Assembly: GCA_025924495.1 (NCBI GenBank)
Contig: JAICIG010000276.1
Coordinates: 1-10,809 of the forward strand
DNA from: Pirellulales bacterium
Lineage (GTDB): Bacteria > Planctomycetota > Planctomycetia > Pirellulales > JAICIG01
Reading direction: 5' to 3'
Length of the DNA: 10,809 nucleotides
Shown piece after piece: positions 7,887 to 10,809 of the stretch (within the stretch, counting starts at the first letter, position 1; each line of letters starts with the position of its first letter). Under the pieces are notes generated by a model, which saw only the letters and a list, made by a program, of their open reading frames with translations, was not told the origin of the DNA and did no database searches. A program made the position numbers and the translations under genes.

Positions 7887-8447
7887 ATGGCTCTGACGTA
7901 CTTTAAGCGATTCCGGATGGAGATCGATCTGACGGGCCTCGATTCTTGGGAGCCCGTTGTGCCAGCCGGTTATCGCCTGGCAGCCTGGGATGTGAGTCTC
8001 TTGCCCGCACATGCGGAAACAAAGTACCTGAGCTTCCGTTCCGAGATCGACGCAAACGTTTTTCCTTGCTTGGGGGAATATGACGGCTGTGTGCGTCTGA
8101 TGCAGGAGATCAGCCGCAAAGACGGATTCTTGCCTGAGGCGACCTGGCTGGTTGTCAGCGAGGAGGGACCGGGCGAGTTCTGCGGCACGGTACAGGGCAT
8201 TCGCGACCGCAACGGCATGGGCGCCATTCAAAATCTGGGCATTGTCCCCGACCATCGCAATCGCGGTCTGGGCAGCGTGCTGATGAAAAAGGCCTTGTTT
8301 GGCTTCCGGCGCGCCGGTTTGCGGCGTGCATTCTTGGAGGTTACTGCTCAAAACGACGGCGCCATCAAGCTCTACCGTCGCCTCGGGTTCAGCAAAGCCC
8401 GCACTGTCTACAAGGCGATTGAAGTCTCGCCGTTCGCCTTGCGTTAA
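7887..8447 (+). CDS. GNAT family N-acetyltransferase
   Basis: Predicted cytosolic acetyl-CoA-dependent acetyltransferase of 186 residues; the substrate is unknown. The acetyl-CoA pyrophosphate loop (motif A) is LGIVPDHRNRGLGSVLM at 117-133, with RNRGLG fitting the Q/R-x-x-G-x-G/A rule. Motif B, EVTAQNDGAIKLYRRLGF at 151-168, carries the asparagine and tyrosine typical of the fold. The N-terminal half (about 1-95), including AETKYLSFRSEIDANVFP at 43-60, is not part of the core GNAT motifs and may give substrate specificity. The frame is open to a TTG at 7833; the ATG at 7887 is preferred because MALTYFKRFRMEID resembles the N-terminus I recall for planctomycete relatives. The ATG at 7917 is another possibility. 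No clear Shine-Dalgarno precedes either. It converges on the MurQ fusion gene, with 45 bases between the stops. Confidence 0.88.
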   Translation: MALTYFKRFRMEIDLTGLDSWEPVVPAGYRLAAWDVSLLPAHAETKYLSFRSEIDANVFPCLGEYDGCVRLMQEISRKDGFLPEATWLVVSEEGPGEFCGTVQGIRDRNGMGAIQNLGIVPDHRNRGLGSVLMKKALFGFRRAGLRRAFLEVTAQNDGAIKLYRRLGFSKARTVYKAIEVSPFALR

Positions 8448-8492
8448 TGCAGGCCTTTCCAATCCTCCAAGTGTTCCCGCGTTGGGCGACGA

Positions 8493-10400
8493 TCAATTGG
8501 CGGCGCGAGCGACGATCGCCTTAGCTGCTAGGGCGGCAGCGCCCAGAGCGGGTTCCTCGACCAGCCGAATGCTGGACGTCAACAGCTTCGCCTGTTGCAA
8601 TTGCGAACTCACAAGGTCGCGCATCAAGACGCATCCTGACAGCACGCCGCCAGCCAGGGCCAACGGAAAAGGTTGATCAACCAGGTCAAGCTGTCGCGCC
8701 ACGGCGGCGATGCCCAATGAAAGTTCTTCGGCCGCACGGCCGAGAATATTCCGAGCCACTGCGTCGTCTGCTGCGGCCGCTTCGCTCGTTACCGATGCCA
8801 ATGCGGCCAGTTCGCGACGATCGCGCGCACTGCCATAGACAGCCGCGACAAGATCCGACGGTTGCTTGCAGTCCAGCGCGGCTAGCATCCGTGCCTGGAG
8901 AACTGTCGCGGGGCCGCGTCCGTCGGCGGCGCGCGCCGCAGCGCGAAGCGACTCGAGAGCGATCCAATAACCGCTGCCCTCGTCGCCGACCAAGTATCCC
9001 CAACCGCCAGCGCGCGCTGTGCGGCCCGCTCGATCGGCGCCGTAGATCAGCGAGCCGGTGCCTGAGATGACGGCAACGCCCCAGCCTTCATCGGTTCCCG
9101 CAGCCAGCACCGGCAGTGCGTCGTGGACCTGTAAAAAATGAGCAGCCAGATTTCGAGAGGCGGCCCACCGTTCGTATTCGCTCCGCTCGCGATCGCGCCC
9201 TGCGCCAGCGAGCGCCAAACATGCGGAAGCCGCGGGGTAAGGGGAGAAGCCCGCGTCGCGAAATGCATCACGCACAGCCGAGTCGAGCGCCGCCACCGAC
9301 GCGGCATAGCCCACAACCTGTGGGTTCGAAGGTCCCGCTTCTCCGCGGCCAAGCACCCGTCCCAGCCGCTCGTTCTCTAATGTTGCAACGACCGCGACCG
9401 TCGCGGAGCCGCCGCCATCGATGCCCAACAATAACGGACTGCCGCAAGCGGCCGCAGGACGGACCTCGCTGGCATTGCCTATGGATGGCGGAAGGGCGTG
9501 TGGCGATGCATCCATTTCCAAAGCTTCGCGCAACTGCCCGCCAACTGCTTGAAGACGCCGGCGCGCCTCTTGAGGCGTCGTCGCGCAGCGCTCGACGACA
9601 ATCGCAGTTTTAAGTTCGCCGTCGCAACGCGTCAGCAAGGCCTGCGTCGCTGCGTCGTCCAGCCCCGTGAGGGCTGCAGCGATGCGCGCCGTACGCGCTC
9701 GCAACTTACTGTTGGTCGCGCGCAGATCGACCATCAGGTTTCCATACGTCTTGCCGCTACGGACCATGGCGCCCGTCGTCAGCATGTTCAGCACCAGCTT
9801 GGTCGCCGTGCCGGCCTTAAGTCGCGTAGAACCGCTAATGACCTCGGGACCGACAATCGGCGTGATCGCCAACTCGGCTTCAGCCGCCGCCTCTGAATCA
9901 GAATTGCATGTCAAGGAGATCGTGAAGGCGCCGTGCTGGCGAGCGTAACGCAATCCGCCGATGACATAAGGCGTTCGACCGCTGGTGGCGATACCAAGGA
10001 CGACGTCGCAAGCATCTACCTTGAGCCGTTCGAGTTCCTCGGCGGCCAATTCCGGCCGATCCTCGGCGCCCTCGATGGCTCGCGTCAGTGCCGCCGGCCC
10101 GCCGGCGATCAGCCCGACGACTTGCTCCGGCGGCGAATTAAACGTGGGCGGGCATTCGCTTGCATCCAGCACGCCCAACCGACCGGAAGTTCCAGCGCCA
10201 AGATAAATCAGCCGCCCGCCCTGGCGAAATCGTTCGGCGATAGCCTCGATGGCTTGCGCGATCGGCTCGGCTTGGTCTGCGACTGCCGCCGCGACGCGCG
10301 CGTCTTCGGCGTTCATCAGACGCACGATCTCCAGCGCCGAAAGGCGGTCGATTTCCGCGGACGCCGGATTACTGGCTTCGGTGGTTAACGGATTGTGCAT
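8493..10400 (-). CDS. murQ: MurQ-kinase fusion: MurNAc-6-P etherase plus BadF/BadG-type amino-sugar kinase
   Basis: A 635-residue cytosolic protein made of two complete enzymes. Residues 1-298 match MurQ, which splits MurNAc-6-phosphate into GlcNAc-6-phosphate and D-lactate: [19 protein letters not shown] (67-85), E82 and E113 (equivalent to catalytic E83 and E114 of E. coli), ASGRTPYV (139-146) and SRLKAGTA-like [10 protein letters not shown] (191-200). After a linker (about 299-321), residues 322-635 form an ASKHA-fold kinase of the BadF/BadG/BcrA/BcrD or N-acetylglucosamine kinase type: GIDGGGSAT (326-334), D427 as likely catalytic base, ISGTGS (445-450), [15 protein letters not shown] (472-486) and LAGGVLSG (582-589). 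Clostridial MurK, of this family, phosphorylates MurNAc and GlcNAc. The fusion would therefore make MurNAc-6-P and cleave it. The usual Lys/Arg after GGGS/T is Ala (A333). The start matches E. coli MurQ; no Shine-Dalgarno is seen. It is divergent from a symporter gene. Confidence 0.93.
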   Translation of the reverse strand: MHNPLTTEASNPASAEIDRLSALEIVRLMNAEDARVAAAVADQAEPIAQAIEAIAERFRQGGRLIYLGAGTSGRLGVLDASECPPTFNSPPEQVVGLIAGGPAALTRAIEGAEDRPELAAEELERLKVDACDVVLGIATSGRTPYVIGGLRYARQHGAFTISLTCNSDSEAAAEAELAITPIVGPEVISGSTRLKAGTATKLVLNMLTTGAMVRSGKTYGNLMVDLRATNSKLRARTARIAAALTGLDDAATQALLTRCDGELKTAIVVERCATTPQEARRRLQAVGGQLREALEMDASPHALPPSIGNASEVRPAAACGSPLLLGIDGGGSATVAVVATLENERLGRVLGRGEAGPSNPQVVGYAASVAALDSAVRDAFRDAGFSPYPAASACLALAGAGRDRERSEYERWAASRNLAAHFLQVHDALPVLAAGTDEGWGVAVISGTGSLIYGADRAGRTARAGGWGYLVGDEGSGYWIALESLRAAARAADGRGPATVLQARMLAALDCKQPSDLVAAVYGSARDRRELAALASVTSEAAAADDAVARNILGRAAEELSLGIAAVARQLDLVDQPFPLALAGGVLSGCVLMRDLVSSQLQQAKLLTSSIRLVEEPALGAAALAAKAIVARAAN

Positions 10401-10418
10401 GGGCCGAGATGATGGATT

Positions 10419-10424
10419 ATCATA
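10419..10424 (-). promoter_or_regulatory. -10-like element upstream of the MurQ fusion gene
   Basis: TATGAT on the minus strand (5 of 6 to consensus) ends 18 bases before the ATG at 10400. A weak -35 (TCGACG) lies 19 bases further upstream. The leader would be about 11 bases, which fits the lack of a Shine-Dalgarno. An inverted repeat ATGAT/ATCAT (10409-10413/10419-10423) overlaps it and could be an operator. Confidence 0.25.
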
Positions 10425-10528
10425 AGTCGTCCATTGTAATGAGCGTCGAGCCCGAAGTCAGCGAGCCGCTTCCTATCTGCCTGCTGACCCTCTCCATTCA
10501 ATCCTCACGAGTTCCGACTTCCTCTCCC

Positions 10529-10809
10529 ATGCAGCTTGCCGTCAGTCCGATCGATCTGGCCATCGTCGCCATTTACCTGGCGGGGGTCGTGGTTTTCGGA
10601 CTTTGGATCGGCCGCGGCCAGCGAGGCATCAGTGATTACCTGCTCGGTGATCGCAATCTGCCCTGGTGGGTGCTGCTGCTTTCAATTGTGGCGACCGAAA
10701 CCAGCACGGCGACGTTCTTGAGTATTCCGGGCGTCGGCTACCGCCGCGATCTCTCGTTCTTGCAACTGGCGCTCGGTTACCTCATCGGTCGCTATATCGT
10801 CGTCGGGAT
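10529..10809 (+). CDS. sodium:solute symporter, N-terminal part (cut by window edge)
   Basis: The first 93 codons of an inner-membrane transporter of the sodium:solute symporter (SSS) family, LeuT fold, are visible. Hydrophobic helices run at about 8-28, 47-67 and 75-93. The loop SDYLLGDRNLPWWVLLLS (35-52) is the typical SSS signature between the first two helices, and ATETSTATFLSIPGVGY (55-71) is the region that forms part of the sodium and substrate site. The ATG at 10529 has no Shine-Dalgarno but gives the expected short N-terminus before the first helix. It is divergent from the MurQ-kinase fusion across 128 bases, which suggests it may import the fusion's substrate, an amino sugar such as MurNAc. 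The rest of the gene lies outside the window, so substrate and integrity cannot be judged. Confidence 0.85.
   Translation, partial: MQLAVSPIDLAIVAIYLAGVVVFGLWIGRGQRGISDYLLGDRNLPWWVLLLSIVATETSTATFLSIPGVGYRRDLSFLQLALGYLIGRYIVVG

Noticed and set aside
7722..8462. Long open frame (246 codons) on the minus strand across the acetyltransferase gene
   Set aside because: It is antisense to a gene with clear GNAT motifs, has no recognisable domain, and long antisense frames are expected in GC-rich DNA.
1..10809. Mobile elements, CRISPR arrays, tRNA genes, defence systems
   Set aside because: No transposase, integrase, direct repeat array, tRNA cloverleaf or recognised defence protein was seen on either strand; the AAA ATPase alone does not justify a defence call.

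Overview
The window looks like ordinary chromosomal DNA of a GC-rich, free-living bacterium, most likely a planctomycete of the Pirellulales type. That placement rests on the overall feel of the proteins: a lineage-type GNAT acetyltransferase, a single-pass membrane hypothetical, weak or absent Shine-Dalgarno sites and scattered single genes rather than long operons. No marker gene proves it. No tRNA, rRNA, CRISPR array, insertion sequence, phage gene or att site was seen.

Layout. A dCTP deaminase gene (dcd, +) starts at the left edge and faces a 504-residue AAA-type ATPase gene (-). A 438-base intergenic region separates that ATPase from a full-length aconitase gene (acnA, +). This region holds divergent promoter candidates and, on the ATPase side, a GC-rich stretch that can fold as a three-way junction. 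Convergent with acnA is a small cysteine-cluster protein (YkgJ/UPF0153 type, -). Upstream of it is a membrane-anchored hypothetical (-). Divergent from the hypothetical is endonuclease IV (nfo, +), followed by a GNAT acetyltransferase (+) that appears to have its own promoter. Convergent with the acetyltransferase is a 635-residue fusion of N-acetylmuramic acid 6-phosphate etherase (MurQ) and a BadF/BadG-type amino-sugar kinase (-). Divergent from the fusion, and cut by the right edge, is a sodium:solute symporter gene (+).

How the genes fit together. Most are unrelated housekeeping functions: nucleotide pool (dcd), TCA cycle (acnA) and base-excision repair (nfo). The clearest functional unit is the right end. 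A Na+-coupled transporter, a sugar kinase and a MurNAc-6-P etherase would together make a PTS-independent route for taking up and breaking down N-acetylmuramic acid, with kinase and etherase in one polypeptide. The substrate of the symporter and the activity of the kinase are inferred.

The most unusual non-coding signal is the foldable leader of the ATPase gene at about 2241-2348. A sigma70-like promoter candidate would place the transcription start about 11 bases before the fold. No clearly new defence or mobile system was found.
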